A stretch of DNA of 64,000 nucleotides from Candidatus Peregrinibacteria bacterium (GCA_016699755.1 CP065009.1:744001-808000), one strand, 5' to 3'. Numbered from the stretch's first letter, positions 1 to 8,993 are shown. The notes: generated by a model not told the origin, from the letters alone. Program-made: numbers and translations.

Positions 1-96
1 AGTATCGGTAGCAGATGAAGTTTCGGGAGCCTCTACTGAAGGCACACAAGCAGAAAGAAGAAAACCAAGACAGAGAAGAGAAAGAACGTGTCGCAT
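1..96 (-). CDS. N-terminus of a lipoprotein (truncated by window edge)
   Basis: The minus strand opens with an ATG at 96 and runs without a stop off the left edge, giving 32 residues. They begin MRHVLSLLCLGFLLSAC, a short positive start, a hydrophobic core and a lipobox (LSAC), then a linker rich in Ser, Thr, Glu and Pro. This is a typical signal peptidase II lipoprotein start, so the mature protein should be anchored by a lipidated Cys17 to the outer face of the membrane. The rest of the gene lies outside the window, so its function cannot be told. It is divergent from the next gene. Confidence 0.72.
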   Translation of the reverse strand, partial: MRHVLSLLCLGFLLSACVPSVEAPETSSATDT

Positions 97-134
97 AATC
101 TAAAAAAAACTGTTCTTATTGTTTGGAGAATAGA

Positions 135-186
135 AATAAAATGCAAGAAAAAAAGAAAAATAGGGAAAAATTTCTTGCATTTTATT
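135..186. repeat. Perfect 16-bp inverted repeat in a divergent promoter gap
   Basis: Positions 135-150 (AATAAAATGCAAGAAA) are the exact reverse complement of 171-186, with a 20-nt A-rich spacer. It lies between two divergent genes, so it is not a transcription terminator in the usual place. It may be an operator or a hairpin in the 5' leader of the plus-strand gene. The symmetry is seen directly; the role is inferred. Confidence 0.6.
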
Positions 187-211
187 CCGAAAAAAAGTAA
201 GATAACCTGAA

Positions 212-604
212 ATGGTTGACCCTCAAAACGGAATAGGCGGCGCATCTGGACTACAGACACCTCTGGGAGGAGCTATTGTGCCAAAAGAAGTTCAAGATAA
301 GTTCCCCGATCTTGTTCCACAAATTTTGGCGAGTCCATCCATGGATAATGAAGAAAAAAAATATTGGTTCTCAGTTCTTCCTATTATGACAGAAGATCAA
401 ATAAAAGAGCTTCGCGATATTCTCAAAACTGAACAGAATCGAATTTCTGCGCTACAAGAAGATGTGAAAACTATCGACATAGAAGAGGTGGAAAAAAATA
501 GACGACAAAACCAAGAAGAACGAAAAAGTACAGAACAAGAAGAACACAGAAACGACGAAAAAAAAGCAGAAGATCTCCTTAGGTCCCTGAATGATATTGA
601 CTAA
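212..604 (+). CDS. Small conserved coiled-coil protein, unknown function
   Basis: A 130-residue soluble protein with no signal peptide or membrane segment. The first ~20 residues are Gly/Pro-rich. Residues ~25-75 form a compact part (EEKKYWFSVLPIMTEDQI) resembling a recurring segment in short CPR proteins in which a 'YW..LLP.M..EQ...L..IL' pattern precedes a helix. Residues ~75-130 are highly charged (Glu, Lys, Arg, Gln) and should form a coiled coil or disordered tail. It stands alone, divergent from the lipoprotein and convergent with the next gene. No function is proposed. Confidence 0.7.
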   Translation: MVDPQNGIGGASGLQTPLGGAIVPKEVQDKFPDLVPQILASPSMDNEEKKYWFSVLPIMTEDQIKELRDILKTEQNRISALQEDVKTIDIEEVEKNRRQNQEERKSTEQEEHRNDEKKAEDLLRSLNDID

Positions 605-617
605 AAAATATCTCGTA

Positions 618-1013
618 CTATTTTTTCTGAGAAGCACTCACGGAAAATACTATTTTTCCTTTTTCTCCTGCTGGTTCATTATTGATCCATATTTCAACAG
701 CATACTGACCTGGCTTTGAAAAAGAGAGATTTTGAAATTCGTGAATAATGCCAACATTTCCGGTTTTCTGACACGAAATCTTCCCCGATATTTTTGCCAA
801 CTCTTCATTATTCTTTTCATGAACAACCCGAACAAGAAGGGGGTATTCTCCTTTTTCGAGAGTAACGTTCATCACAAGAGAAATCTTTGGGTGACACGCA
901 GGAAAAACAGCGGAAGAAATATTCTCAAAAATACCAATAATATTTAGCTTTCCTTCTTGAGAAAGAAAAGCGAGATCACAAAGATGCACAAAATTTATAA
1001 TTGCCTTGCTCAC
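618..1013 (-). CDS. DUF6941-like protein
   Basis: A 131-residue protein starting MSKAIINFVHLCDLAFLSQEGKLNIIGIF. The pattern 'LCD.A..S.EGKLNIIGIF..I' followed by a beta-rich region (SLVMNVTLEKGEYPLLVRVV, then PGQYAVEIWINNEP) is what I recall of the DUF6941 family, small beta-sandwich proteins of unknown role that are common in CPR and scattered in other bacteria. There is no signal peptide. The length is normal for that family. It sits downstream of rpsO on the same strand with a 36-nt gap and may be cotranscribed. Family assignment is from memory of the pattern, so moderate. Confidence 0.65.
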   Translation of the reverse strand: MSKAIINFVHLCDLAFLSQEGKLNIIGIFENISSAVFPACHPKISLVMNVTLEKGEYPLLVRVVHEKNNEELAKISGKISCQKTGNVGIIHEFQNLSFSKPGQYAVEIWINNEPAGEKGKIVFSVSASQKK

Positions 1014-1049
1014 AGAAAAAGAGAGAAAAATATTTTCTCAATTTTTATT

Positions 1050-1460
1050 TTAATGACGAAGGCCAAGTTTTTGAATAAGCTCTTCGTACAAGTCTTTTGA
1101 ACGATCTTTTAAATATTTCAGAAGCTTTCGTCGTTTCCCAACGGAACTCATAAGCCCACGACGCCCATGATCATCTTTTGGGTGAGTGCGCAAATGGTCG
1201 GTAAGGTGATTAATTTTTTCGGTAAGAAGTGCAACTTGTACCGAAATAGAACCAGTATCTTTTTGATGGCGAGAGTGTGCTGAAATAACTTCTTTTTTTT
1301 CTATCCGCCCCGAAGGGGCTTTTACTTCCTCCACTTTCTCTTTTTTTCGAGAGGTCTTTTTCTCTTTGGGAGAATCCTTTTTTAAAGAAGTTTTTATCTC
1401 CTTTGTTGTTGATGGAACAGCTGATTCTTGCTCATCAGTTTTTTGATTTTCGTCAGTCAT
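1050..1460 (-). CDS. rpsO: 30S ribosomal protein S15 with long N-terminal extension
   Basis: The last ~85 residues are a clear uS15: 'HQKDTGSISVQVALLTEKI', then 'HLRTHPKDDHGRRGLMSSVG' and 'KRRKLLKYL'. S15 binds 16S rRNA early in assembly of the 30S platform. Usual length is about 89 residues; this one has 136 because of a ~48-residue Lys/Glu/Ser/Thr-rich N-terminal tail, likely disordered. No internal start is obviously better: the next in-frame Met lies inside the S15 fold, so the extension is taken as real. No S15 leader structure was identified in the 227 bp upstream, which otherwise hold nothing I can support. Confidence 0.95.
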   Translation of the reverse strand: MTDENQKTDEQESAVPSTTKEIKTSLKKDSPKEKKTSRKKEKVEEVKAPSGRIEKKEVISAHSRHQKDTGSISVQVALLTEKINHLTDHLRTHPKDDHGRRGLMSSVGKRRKLLKYLKDRSKDLYEELIQKLGLRH

Positions 1461-1687
1461 AAAAAGGGGGTAATATCGAAAGCCTCAGTCAAAATATTTC
1501 TAAAGAAACCGAAGCAACGTGTTCCCATTGTTTCAAAAAACTCCTTCGAAACGCAAGAAAATAAATTTTTATTTCCGAAAGAATACTGTTTTTTATGTCT
1601 CCCCCTTGTGAGCTTTTGGATTTTCTGTTGCGAAAAAAAAGAGAAAAAGAGTACAAGAAAAGCGCTTTCCTTTTCTAAAACTTTCTT

Positions 1688-3085
1688 ATGATTTCTGACC
1701 ATATTTTTCGCGCGTACGACATTCGAGGAATTGTTGGAGAAGATTTTGATGCTAATGGTGCCTACAGTGTGGGAAAAGCCTATGCGACGTATCTTATTCG
1801 TCATGATGGCATTGCGAAACCTTCTATCTGTGTTGGACGAGACGGACGCTTAAGCGGAAGGGAAATACAAAAGGCTTTTATTGAAGGGGTGCTCTCTACA
1901 GGAGCAGATGTTACGGATATTGAAGAATCTACTTCTCCGCTCCTTTTTTTCTCCATCTGCCACGGAAAATTTGATGGAGGTGTCAATATTACAGCAAGTC
2001 ATAATCCCCGAGATTATAATGGATTCAAACTTCAACGACAGCATGCACATGCCATTTGTGGAGATGAAATTCTTGCCATTCGTGATCTTTGCCATTCAGA
2101 TAATCAGGAAGAAGGTTCTGGAAATCTCAAAAAGGACTCCTTTCAAGATGCCTACTTTGAGAAAATCACATCACTCGTATCTATCACAGGGAATCCAAAG
2201 ATTGTTTTTGATGCAGGAAATGGCATTACAGGAAAATTTGCCCCAGATCTTTTTACGTCGCTTGGTGTTAATGTAAGACCGCTCTATTGTGAAGTGGATG
2301 GAAATTTTCCTCATCACGATGCCGATCCCGAAGTAGAAGAGAATTTAAGTGACTTAAAACGAGCCGTAAAAGAAGAAGGTGCAGATCTTGGTGTTGCGTT
2401 TGATGGCGATGGCGATCGCGTTGGTTTTGTCGATGCCGAGGGGAATCATTATTCTGCCGATTTAATCCTCCTCCTCCTTTCTCGTGATCTTCTTCAGCGT
2501 CACCCAAAAGCAAAGATAGTCATTGATCTCAAGGCAACTCAAGTGCTCTTTGAAGAAATTCGGCGTTTAGGCGGTGAGGGTATCATGGTAAAAACAGGAC
2601 ATTCATTTGTTGAAGAAAAAATGCGAGAAACCCATGCGCTTCTCGGAGGTGAAGTTTCGGGACATCTCTTTTTTGGGGAAAATTATTATGGATTTGATGA
2701 CGCGTTTCTCGCCGCGGCAAAGGTAATTGAGATTCTTCAGAAATCAGGAAAATCACTCGCCGAACATTTCCAAGGACTTCCAAAAGTATTTAATACGCCC
2801 GAAATCAAGGTAGAGTGTCCGGAAGAGAAAAAATTTCTTGTTGTTCAAAAATTAGTAGATTTTTTCCTCAAAACATACGGACCAGAAAAATGTCTCACTA
2901 TAGACGGTATTCGAATCGACTTTGGGGACGGCGCATGGGGAATTGTAAGAGCAAGCAATACTTCTCCAAAAATCACACTCCGCTTTGAAGCACGTACACC
3001 AGAAAAAAGAGAAGAAATCAGAAACATTGTCGAAGGCAAATTGCATCAGGAATTAAAGGAGGATCTTCTTCTTAGAAATTTCTAA
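1688..3085 (+). CDS. Phosphomannomutase/phosphoglucomutase
   Basis: A 465-residue member of the alpha-D-phosphohexomutase superfamily, which interconverts hexose 1- and 6-phosphates for sugar-nucleotide synthesis. Visible landmarks in order: N-terminal FRAYDIRGIVG (7-17), the phosphoserine loop TASHNP (102-107, Ser104), the Mg2+ loop DGDGDR (239-244), the sugar-specificity loop GEVSGH, and a C-terminal phosphate-binding stretch RASNTSPKITLRFE. All key residues are present and the length matches the PMM/PGM (AlgC/ManB) type rather than phosphoglucosamine mutase. It is monocistronic and ends at a hairpin shared with the convergent rplL. It may feed the UDP-sugar genes far downstream (ugd, epimerase); this link is inferred. 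Confidence 0.93.
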   Translation: MISDHIFRAYDIRGIVGEDFDANGAYSVGKAYATYLIRHDGIAKPSICVGRDGRLSGREIQKAFIEGVLSTGADVTDIEESTSPLLFFSICHGKFDGGVNITASHNPRDYNGFKLQRQHAHAICGDEILAIRDLCHSDNQEEGSGNLKKDSFQDAYFEKITSLVSITGNPKIVFDAGNGITGKFAPDLFTSLGVNVRPLYCEVDGNFPHHDADPEVEENLSDLKRAVKEEGADLGVAFDGDGDRVGFVDAEGNHYSADLILLLLSRDLLQRHPKAKIVIDLKATQVLFEEIRRLGGEGIMVKTGHSFVEEKMRETHALLGGEVSGHLFFGENYYGFDDAFLAAAKVIEILQKSGKSLAEHFQGLPKVFNTPEIKVECPEEKKFLVVQKLVDFFLKTYGPEKCLTIDGIRIDFGDGAWGIVRASNTSPKITLRFEARTPEKREEIRNIVEGKLHQELKEDLLLRNF

Positions 3086-3122
3086 AAAGTTTTTCGCGAT
3101 AGAACTTGGAAAGCTCACCACA

Positions 3123-3154
3123 AAGACACCTCGTACTTCCGCACGAGGTGTCTT
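3123..3154. terminator. 12-bp stem between convergent pmm/pgm and rplL
   Basis: AAGACACCTCGT (3123-3134) pairs perfectly with ACGAGGTGTCTT (3143-3154) around an 8-nt loop. It sits between two converging genes, so it can serve both strands. No long T run follows directly, so the assignment rests on stem strength and placement. Confidence 0.65.
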
Positions 3155-3181
3155 GTCGTATCCACTTTTTTACCAAAAGAA

Positions 3182-3583
3182 TTATTTTAGTTCTATTGTG
3201 GCACCAACTTCTTCTAGCTTCTTCTTGAGCTCTTCTGCTTCTGGCTTTTTCACTCCTTCTTTTACTGCTTTTCCACCAGCATCAACGAGATCTTTTGCCT
3301 CTTTAAGACCAAGACCAGTGATTTCTCGTACCACCTTAATAACGGAAATCTTTTGACCACCGGCACTTGCCAAGATAACATCAAAAGTATCCTTTTCCAC
3401 AGCGGTACCTTCTCCTCCACCAGCAGCAGGGGCCGCAACGGCAACAGGAGCGGCGGCGGAAACTCCAAATTTTTCTTCCATTGCTTTTACAAGGTCGGCA
3501 AGCTCAAGAACGGAAAGCTTCTCCACAGCATCAAGTATTTTTTGTGCGGCATCGGAGAGCTGAATAGTTTTTTCATCTGACAT
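3182..3583 (-). CDS. rplL: 50S ribosomal protein L7/L12
   Basis: A 133-residue bL12. The N-terminal dimerisation part ([27 protein letters not shown]) is followed by an Ala/Pro/Gly hinge and the C-terminal factor-binding domain with the hallmark region 'EKDTFDVIL....[23 protein letters not shown]'. It forms the stalk that recruits GTPase factors to the ribosome. The start at 3583 ([11 protein letters not shown]) was chosen because upstream codons in the frame give an unrelated tail that runs into rplJ. It is 22 nt downstream of rplJ and shares its leader. Confidence 0.97.
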   Translation of the reverse strand: MSDEKTIQLSDAAQKILDAVEKLSVLELADLVKAMEEKFGVSAAAPVAVAAPAAGGGEGTAVEKDTFDVILASAGGQKISVIKVVREITGLGLKEAKDLVDAGGKAVKEGVKKPEAEELKKKLEEVGATIELK

Positions 3584-3605
3584 GATGAGGAAAAAAGAGA
3601 AAAAA

Positions 3606-4142
3606 TTATGCGTTTTCTGAAGACTTTTGTTTCTCGTAAGCATCCACGACACGGACGAACCCAGAGATAAGCTGATTTCCCACTCCTACAAATCCACTGA
3701 GAGGAGCCATAAAAGAACCAAGAAGCTGTGCGAGCAATTCTTCTCGACTTGGTGTTTTTGAAATCCTTATGGTGTCCTCTTTTCCAATGACGCTTCCTTC
3801 AAAAATTGCTCCTGTGAGCTCTATTTTCTTAGTTTTCTTTGCGACATCAGCGATTGTTTTCACAGCACTTACCTCGTCCATTTCTGAAAAAGCAACACCA
3901 ACAGCACCCTCAAGAGCTTCATCGGAAATTTCCAGAGAAAATACTTCTTGAATAGCTTTCTTGATGAGAGTCTTCTTTGCCATTCGAAAAGAGTTTCCCG
4001 AATCGCGAAGTTTTCGTCGAAGGTCTTGAGAATCGCGAACACCCATCCCAAGGTTTTTCGCAAAATAAATAGCTCGCGCAGACTTCATAGCTTCTATGAG
4101 CTGTGCAAGGGATTCTTCCTTTTGTTGTCGAGAAACAGGCAT
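3606..4142 (-). CDS. rplJ: 50S ribosomal protein L10
   Basis: A 178-residue uL10, the base of the L7/L12 stalk. The N-terminal domain shows '[38 protein letters not shown]' and '[10 protein letters not shown]', typical of the rRNA-binding part. The C-terminal helix that binds L12 dimers follows ([19 protein letters not shown] onward). Length is normal for bacteria. It is first in an rplJ-rplL operon whose upstream region folds like the L10 autoregulatory leader. rplK and rplA are not adjacent. Confidence 0.97.
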   Translation of the reverse strand: MPVSRQQKEESLAQLIEAMKSARAIYFAKNLGMGVRDSQDLRRKLRDSGNSFRMAKKTLIKKAIQEVFSLEISDEALEGAVGVAFSEMDEVSAVKTIADVAKKTKKIELTGAIFEGSVIGKEDTIRISKTPSREELLAQLLGSFMAPLSGFVGVGNQLISGFVRVVDAYEKQKSSENA

Positions 4143-4161
4143 AAAAATACCGGAAAGAAAA

Positions 4162-4183
4162 GGAGTCTGCCTCAGGCGTCCCC
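4162..4183 (-). terminator. Attenuator-like hairpin upstream of rplJ
   Basis: Read on the minus strand, GGGGACGCC TGA GGCAGACTCC folds into a stem with one bulge and one mismatch, followed directly by TTTTCTTTCC. It lies 20 nt before the rplJ start and after the L10 leader, where an attenuator would be expected. Confidence 0.5.
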
Positions 4184-4221
4184 TTTTTTGCTCTTTCTGA
4201 AGTAATTCAAAGCTTTGGGAA

Positions 4222-4277
4222 TGCGCCTCTCGCTGGTCTTCTCTTTCTATAAGGAAAGTGCCAACGGTCTCTGGCAG
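4222..4277 (-). ncRNA. L10 (rplJ) leader RNA
   Basis: On the minus strand the 5' region of rplJ contains GCCAGAGACCGTTGG, an A/T-rich apical part, then CCAGCGAGAGGC. GCC pairs with GGC, and GTTGG pairs with CCAGC. The unpaired AGAGAC and GAGA sides match the internal loop of the L10 leader, where the L10-L12 complex binds its own mRNA to repress translation. The position, about 80-140 nt before rplJ, is right for this family. A covariance-model search would settle it. Confidence 0.65.
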
Positions 4278-4352
4278 AAATGGTCGGAGGCAATTCTACA
4301 AATGAGCATCCTTTTTGTCAAATAAAATCATTTTCTCTCGTTGACCATGAGT

Positions 4353-4381
4353 TTGCACAATAAAAAAGAAAGAGGTATAAT
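4353..4381 (+). promoter_or_regulatory. Sigma-70-like promoter for the S74 fibre gene
   Basis: TTGCAC (4353-4358) and a perfect TATAAT (4376-4381) are separated by exactly 17 nt. The expected start near 4388 leaves a leader of only about 17 nt before the ATG at 4405. This is one of the best promoter matches in the window. Confidence 0.7.
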
Positions 4382-4404
4382 GAAGAGAAATAACAAATAT
4401 TTTC

Positions 4405-7164
4405 ATGAAAACAAAATTCCTTTTTTCCATCTTTTTGGCATTCGCCCTTCTTTCTACCGTTTTTTTAGACGGCGTAAGACAGGGTGCGCTTGCTGTTGTT
4501 GATTGGCCAGATGCCCCCAGTGGATATGCTTCTTGGGGAAAAATTGGGGATATTCTTTTTCCCGATCTTGGAAATCAGCGACTCGGAATAGGAACAGGAA
4601 CCCCTCTCGGACGCTTTCATGTTGTAGGAGGAGGAAAACGTGTCACCATGACAGCAGATAGCATCAATGGAGACGGAACAAATAATTGTAGTGCCGGTCA
4701 AGAAAAAGTATTCCTCGACGCCACGGGAATCTCTATTGGAGATACTATTGAAGGAAACACTATTATGAGTGTTGGAGGAGGGTATGTTTGTACAAATCAA
4801 AATTCGGTAAGTTGGAAGAATGGAGAAGAAAAATGGTGGAAGAAAAATGGAACTGATGTTCTTATTTCAGATACTGGTCGAGTAGGAATTGGAACAGTAA
4901 GTCCACAAAATCGATTGGATGTTGAAGGAGGAGCCGTTATTGGAACAAACTATTCAGGAACAGAAACCGCACCAGCAAATGGGCTTTTAGTGCAAGGCAA
5001 CGTAGGAATTGGGACTGCTTCTCCCACAGAAAAATTAGTGGTCGATGGAAATGTTCGAATCACCAATGGTTCGGATATTTGTATTGAAGGAGGAAATTGT
5101 CTCTCAAGCGTAGAAGGAGTTAGCGATAATGACTGGACCGTAGTGGGCGGAGGAACGCAGACAGATTCTTGCCATGCGTATCAAACATACTCCTCACCCT
5201 ATTGTACCCTTACTGCAACGAATATCGGAGGAGGAAACTACAGGCTGAATTATACTATTGATTTTCAAAATTCCGGATGGTGGAGTCGTGCTGATGCGAC
5301 CTACGGCAAAATTTATCCAGATGATATCCGTATCGACAAAACAGCCGCTCAACAGAGTGGATCAGTAGTGGTTACCCCTTCTCAGAGAGAAATTTATTGG
5401 TTCCGTTTTCCAGGAGGGACAGTTGCAAGTCCGTCACCCGATCCTATCATTTGTTCTATTCCTGCTCCCATTGGTGGATCGGCTTCCGCACCAGGAATCT
5501 GCGGATCTGCCCATGAAAGCACATTCTCCTCAACACCAACAGCAAACCTCTGTAGCTCTGGAACGGCTACTGCAATTACAACCGGTGCGTATACTGACGC
5601 ATCATATTATTGGCAGTGTGCTGAGCAACAAACAGAAACTATGTACAGCGGAGTCTCGGGAAACGTAGGAATTGGAACTGCTTCTCCCAATGCCAAACTC
5701 CATGTTAAAACTGATACTGGAACAAATGCTGAAATAGATATTCAAAGTGGGGAATTGACTCACTGGGGAATGTATCAAGACGAAAACACTTCCGATTTGC
5801 AATTTTGGAATACAGATAATCGTGTCACTTTTACCAATGATGGAAAAGTAGGAATTGGAACCACTTCTCCTACACAAGCACTTGATGTGAATGGGAGAAT
5901 AAAAGGAACAGAACTTTGTATTGCTGGCGCTTGCCGATCTTCTTGGCCAAGCGGAGCAAGCTGGGGAAGTATTACGGGAAGCCTTTCGAGTCAGAGTGAT
6001 CTAAATACTGCTCTGAATCAAAGACTCTCTCTTTCAGGAGGAACAATGACAGGACAACTTCTTCTTTCGGGAAATCCGACAAGTGCGTTGGGGGCTGCAA
6101 CAAAACAGTATGTTGATGGAGCTGTTTCAGCCGTTTCTCTCAAAGAAATTCATGATGCTGATAACAACACCAAAGTACAGGTAGAAGAAAGTACCAATGA
6201 GAATAAGATTCGTTTCGACACCAATGGAACCGAACGGATGATTATTGATAATAGCGGAAATGTAGGAATTGGAACCACAAGCCCACTGGGAAAACTCCAT
6301 ATTTATAACCCCGCCAATACTGGCGCAGAACTTATTCTCGAGACTATTTCTAGTGCACAAGCTGCTGCTATTCGATTTTATGCAGATGGAATCTATTCGG
6401 GAAACATTGGTTATCTTCCCGGGCTAGATGGAATGGGAATAGGAGGAGGAAATGAACAAGCCTCCAGTATTTTTGTCCAACGAAATACACAAGATGTCGG
6501 TATTGGAACCACAAGCCCACTGGGAAAACTCCATATTTATAACCCCGTCAATACTGGCGCAGAACTTATTGTTGATAGCATTTCAACAGGAATTACGGCG
6601 ATTCAACTGTATTCAGGAGGAGTTTCAAAGGGATCTATTTCCTACAACCCTGCAGTTGGAGCTAATACCATATCACTCGGAAGTGATACGAATGGTAATG
6701 TGATCAATATTCTTCGTACTAATAATTATGTCGGTATTGGAACAATTTCACCCGCCTATCAACTTGATGTCAATGGGTATATCCGTGGAACGAATGTTGC
6801 TCCATCTGATATTCGTCTCAAAAAAGATATTGTGACATTGAGTGATTCTCTCTCAAAAATATTGCATCTTCGTGGAGTCTCTTACTTTTGGAAAGATTCA
6901 GAAAAAGGAGAAGAAAAACAAATTGGAGTGATTGCGCAAGAAGTAGAAAAAGAATTTCCTGAACTCGTTTTAGAAGATAATGAGGGAATGAAGTCGGTCA
7001 ATTACTCTGCTCTTGTTGCTCCGCTTATTGAAGCAGTAAAGGAACAGCAGAAGGAGATTGAAGCGCAAAAAGAAAATATTGATGCTCAAGAGCAAGAAAT
7101 AGAGATGCTTTCTTCAGAAATACAAGAAATAAGAAGCCTACTTCAAACCTCCTCAAACCAATAA
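4405..7164 (+). CDS. Secreted repeat fibre protein with C-terminal S74 self-processing chaperone domain
   Basis: A 919-residue protein. Residues 1-30 are a signal peptide (MKTKFLFSIFLAFALLSTVF, cut near GALA). The middle carries many beta-type repeats with the pattern 'VGIGT.SP..KL.V.G', as in phage tail fibres and bacterial head-fibre-like proteins. The C-terminus has the peptidase S74 intramolecular chaperone signature SDIRLKKDI, with the expected cleavage Ser at 801, then GVIAQEVEKEFPELV and 'VNYSALVAPLIEAVKEQQ', and ends in a coiled coil. In this family the domain drives trimerisation of a beta-helix fibre and then cuts itself off. A surface fibre used for attachment is inferred. It has its own promoter and a strong terminator. 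A phage origin of the architecture is possible, but no other phage gene is near. Confidence 0.85.
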   Translation: MKTKFLFSIFLAFALLSTVFLDGVRQGALAVVDWPDAPSGYASWGKIGDILFPDLGNQRLGIGTGTPLGRFHVVGGGKRVTMTADSINGDGTNNCSAGQEKVFLDATGISIGDTIEGNTIMSVGGGYVCTNQNSVSWKNGEEKWWKKNGTDVLISDTGRVGIGTVSPQNRLDVEGGAVIGTNYSGTETAPANGLLVQGNVGIGTASPTEKLVVDGNVRITNGSDICIEGGNCLSSVEGVSDNDWTVVGGGTQTDSCHAYQTYSSPYCTLTATNIGGGNYRLNYTIDFQNSGWWSRADATYGKIYPDDIRIDKTAAQQSGSVVVTPSQREIYWFRFPGGTVASPSPDPIICSIPAPIGGSASAPGICGSAHESTFSSTPTANLCSSGTATAITTGAYTDASYYWQCAEQQTETMYSGVSGNVGIGTASPNAKLHVKTDTGTNAEIDIQSGELTHWGMYQDENTSDLQFWNTDNRVTFTNDGKVGIGTTSPTQALDVNGRIKGTELCIAGACRSSWPSGASWGSITGSLSSQSDLNTALNQRLSLSGGTMTGQLLLSGNPTSALGAATKQYVDGAVSAVSLKEIHDADNNTKVQVEESTNENKIRFDTNGTERMIIDNSGNVGIGTTSPLGKLHIYNPANTGAELILETISSAQAAAIRFYADGIYSGNIGYLPGLDGMGIGGGNEQASSIFVQRNTQDVGIGTTSPLGKLHIYNPVNTGAELIVDSISTGITAIQLYSGGVSKGSISYNPAVGANTISLGSDTNGNVINILRTNNYVGIGTISPAYQLDVNGYIRGTNVAPSDIRLKKDIVTLSDSLSKILHLRGVSYFWKDSEKGEEKQIGVIAQEVEKEFPELVLEDNEGMKSVNYSALVAPLIEAVKEQQKEIEAQKENIDAQEQEIEMLSSEIQEIRSLLQTSSNQ
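6268..6570 (+). repeat. 69-bp direct repeat inside the fibre gene (6268-6336 and 6502-6570)
   Basis: The two 69-nt copies begin ATTGGAACCACAAGCCCACT and differ at a single base (gcc versus gtc). They encode 'IGTTSPLGKLHIYNP.NTGAELI' twice. The near identity at the DNA level, while other repeats of the protein have diverged, points to a recent internal duplication or gene conversion. Confidence 0.85.
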
Positions 7165-7182
7165 GTTTTTTCTATAAACACA

Positions 7183-7221
7183 ACATCTGTAGTGACATGA
7201 AAAACCTGTCACTACAGATGT
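7183..7221. terminator. 15-bp perfect stem between convergent fibre and ATPase genes
   Basis: ACATCTGTAGTGACA (7183-7197) is the exact reverse complement of 7207-7221, around a 9-nt loop. It follows the fibre gene by 18 nt and the ATPase A gene by 8 nt on the other strand, so it can end both transcripts. On the plus strand TAAAAATTAC follows; there is no T run. Confidence 0.75.
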
Positions 7222-7229
7222 AAAAATTA

Positions 7230-8993
7230 CTATACAAGTGCCAACACTTCTTTTTCCACTTTTCTTACTAGTGCCACAAATTGCTCGTCTTCTCCGTTTG
7301 GAATATCTTTTGCACTCGCGATTTCTTGCAATATTGGATTTCCAGAGAGAATTTTGAAATCAAAATCGGGGTGTGCAATAACTTTTACTCCCGCATGGTA
7401 TAGTGTCACGATTGTCTTCAAAATACCATACTGCTTTTTTGGAGTCGTGTATGCATCTTCTGGATCAAACGCATTTTGAAAAAGAAAGTCCTCACGAATT
7501 GATTTCGCCACAAGGAGAACAAGTTTCTCCCGATTGCTCAAAGACTCCATTCCAACAAGTTTTACAATCTCCTCAAGTTTTGCCTCTTCTTGAAGCAAAT
7601 CAAGTGCCTGAGAACGAACTTGTGGGTAATCTTCTGCAACATTCTTTTTCCAGTAATCGAGAACATTATCAACATAAAGGGAGTAGCTGGTAAGCCAGTT
7701 GATCGCCGGAAAATGACGTTTGTAGGCAAGAGAAGCATCAAGTCCCCAGAAACATTTTGTTACACGAAGAGTGTTTTGCGTCACTGGTTCCGACAAGTCC
7801 CCTCCTGGAGGAGAAACTGCTCCAACCACTGTCAGTGCGCCGCGTCGTTCATCTTTACCAGAGCAGATTACTGCTCCCGCACGCTCGTAAAAACTTGCTG
7901 TTCGAGAAGCAAGGTAGGCAGGGTATCCTTCTTCACCTGGCATTTCTTCGAGACGACCGGAGATTTCACGCATTGCCTCTGCCCATCGACTCGTGGAGTC
8001 TGCCATGAGCGCCACAGAATAGCCCATGTCTCGATAATATTCCGCAATAGTAATTCCCGTGTAAACCGAAGCTTCACGCGCCGCTACTGGCATGTTTGAA
8101 GTATTCGCAATCATAATGGTTCGTCTCATAAGTGGCTCTCCAGAGTTTGGATCTATAAGATGTGGGAACTCATTAAGCACTTCCGTCATCTCATTTCCAC
8201 GCTCTCCACACCCAATGTACACAATAACTTGAGCATCACAATATTTCGCAAGCCCCTGTTGCGTCACCGTTTTTCCAGAACCGAATGGTCCAGGGATACA
8301 TCCTGCTCCCCCTTTTACAAGCGGAAACATAGTATCAATTGATCGTCCACCACTCACAAGCGGCTCATCGGGAACTCGCTTTTTTGCGTATGGACGAGGC
8401 CGACGAATTGGCCAACGCTGAAGCATACACACTTCTTTCTCCCCATTTTCAGTTTCGATAACCGCAACAACCTCTTCCACTGTTTTTTCACCACCATTGA
8501 TACTTTTGAGTGTCCCAGAAACACCAGAAGGAACCATTACCTTATGCTCAATAAGTGAGGTCTCTTGTACGGTTCCCAAAATATCTCCAGACGAAAGAGA
8601 AGCACCTATTTTTGCGACAGGATGAAAACTCCATTTTTTTGTACGAGAAATACCAGGAACTTCAATTCCTCGAGCGATAAACGCAGAACCAGATTTTTTT
8701 TCGATAAGCTCAAGCGGACGCTGGACTCCATCATAAATAGATTCCAGAAGACCTGGGCCAAGTTCTGCAGAAAGCGTTTGACCAGTAAGAATTACTGGAC
8801 CACCAGGAGCAATACCAGATGTATCTTCATAAACCTGTATCGAAGCGCGATCTCCGTGAAGCTCAATAATTTCCCCCACCAAGTTCTCTTCTGAAACTCG
8901 TACCACCTCATACATTTTGGCTCCCACAAGCCCCTCTGCTACCACCAACGGACCCGAAATTTTTGCAATAACACCTTTTGCTTGCGCGTTCAT
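7230..8993 (-). CDS. ntpA: V/A-type ATPase catalytic subunit A
   Basis: A 587-residue catalytic subunit of a V/A-type ATPase, normal length for the family. Walker A is GPFGSGKT (235-242). Before it lies the non-homologous insert typical of A subunits (~110-190, with [20 protein letters not shown]). Further motifs are '[15 protein letters not shown]', '[32 protein letters not shown]' and '[14 protein letters not shown]'. It couples ATP hydrolysis or synthesis in the A3B3 head to rotation. It is the last gene of the minus-strand run H-I-K-E-C-F-A; the usual next genes, B and D, are absent and a strong hairpin follows. Enterococcus-style names are used because the set resembles ntp operons. Confidence 0.97.
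   Translation of the reverse strand: MNAQAKGVIAKISGPLVVAEGLVGAKMYEVVRVSEENLVGEIIELHGDRASIQVYEDTSGIAPGGPVILTGQTLSAELGPGLLESIYDGVQRPLELIEKKSGSAFIARGIEVPGISRTKKWSFHPVAKIGASLSSGDILGTVQETSLIEHKVMVPSGVSGTLKSINGGEKTVEEVVAVIETENGEKEVCMLQRWPIRRPRPYAKKRVPDEPLVSGGRSIDTMFPLVKGGAGCIPGPFGSGKTVTQQGLAKYCDAQVIVYIGCGERGNEMTEVLNEFPHLIDPNSGEPLMRRTIMIANTSNMPVAAREASVYTGITIAEYYRDMGYSVALMADSTSRWAEAMREISGRLEEMPGEEGYPAYLASRTASFYERAGAVICSGKDERRGALTVVGAVSPPGGDLSEPVTQNTLRVTKCFWGLDASLAYKRHFPAINWLTSYSLYVDNVLDYWKKNVAEDYPQVRSQALDLLQEEAKLEEIVKLVGMESLSNREKLVLLVAKSIREDFLFQNAFDPEDAYTTPKKQYGILKTIVTLYHAGVKVIAHPDFDFKILSGNPILQEIASAKDIPNGEDEQFVALVRKVEKEVLALV

Noticed and set aside
33..260. Minus-strand frame of 75 hydrophobic residues covering the left divergent gap
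   Set aside because: It overlaps the divergent promoter gap and the true lipoprotein start at 96, which has a proper lipobox in another frame.
1457..1804. Minus-strand frame upstream of rpsO
   Set aside because: It overlaps the start of the phosphomannomutase gene and the likely rpsO promoter, has low-complexity composition and no recognisable motif.
4341..4381. TTGACC at 4341 as the -35 for the TATAAT at 4376
   Set aside because: The spacing would be 29 nt. TTGCAC at 4353 gives 17 nt and is the better choice.
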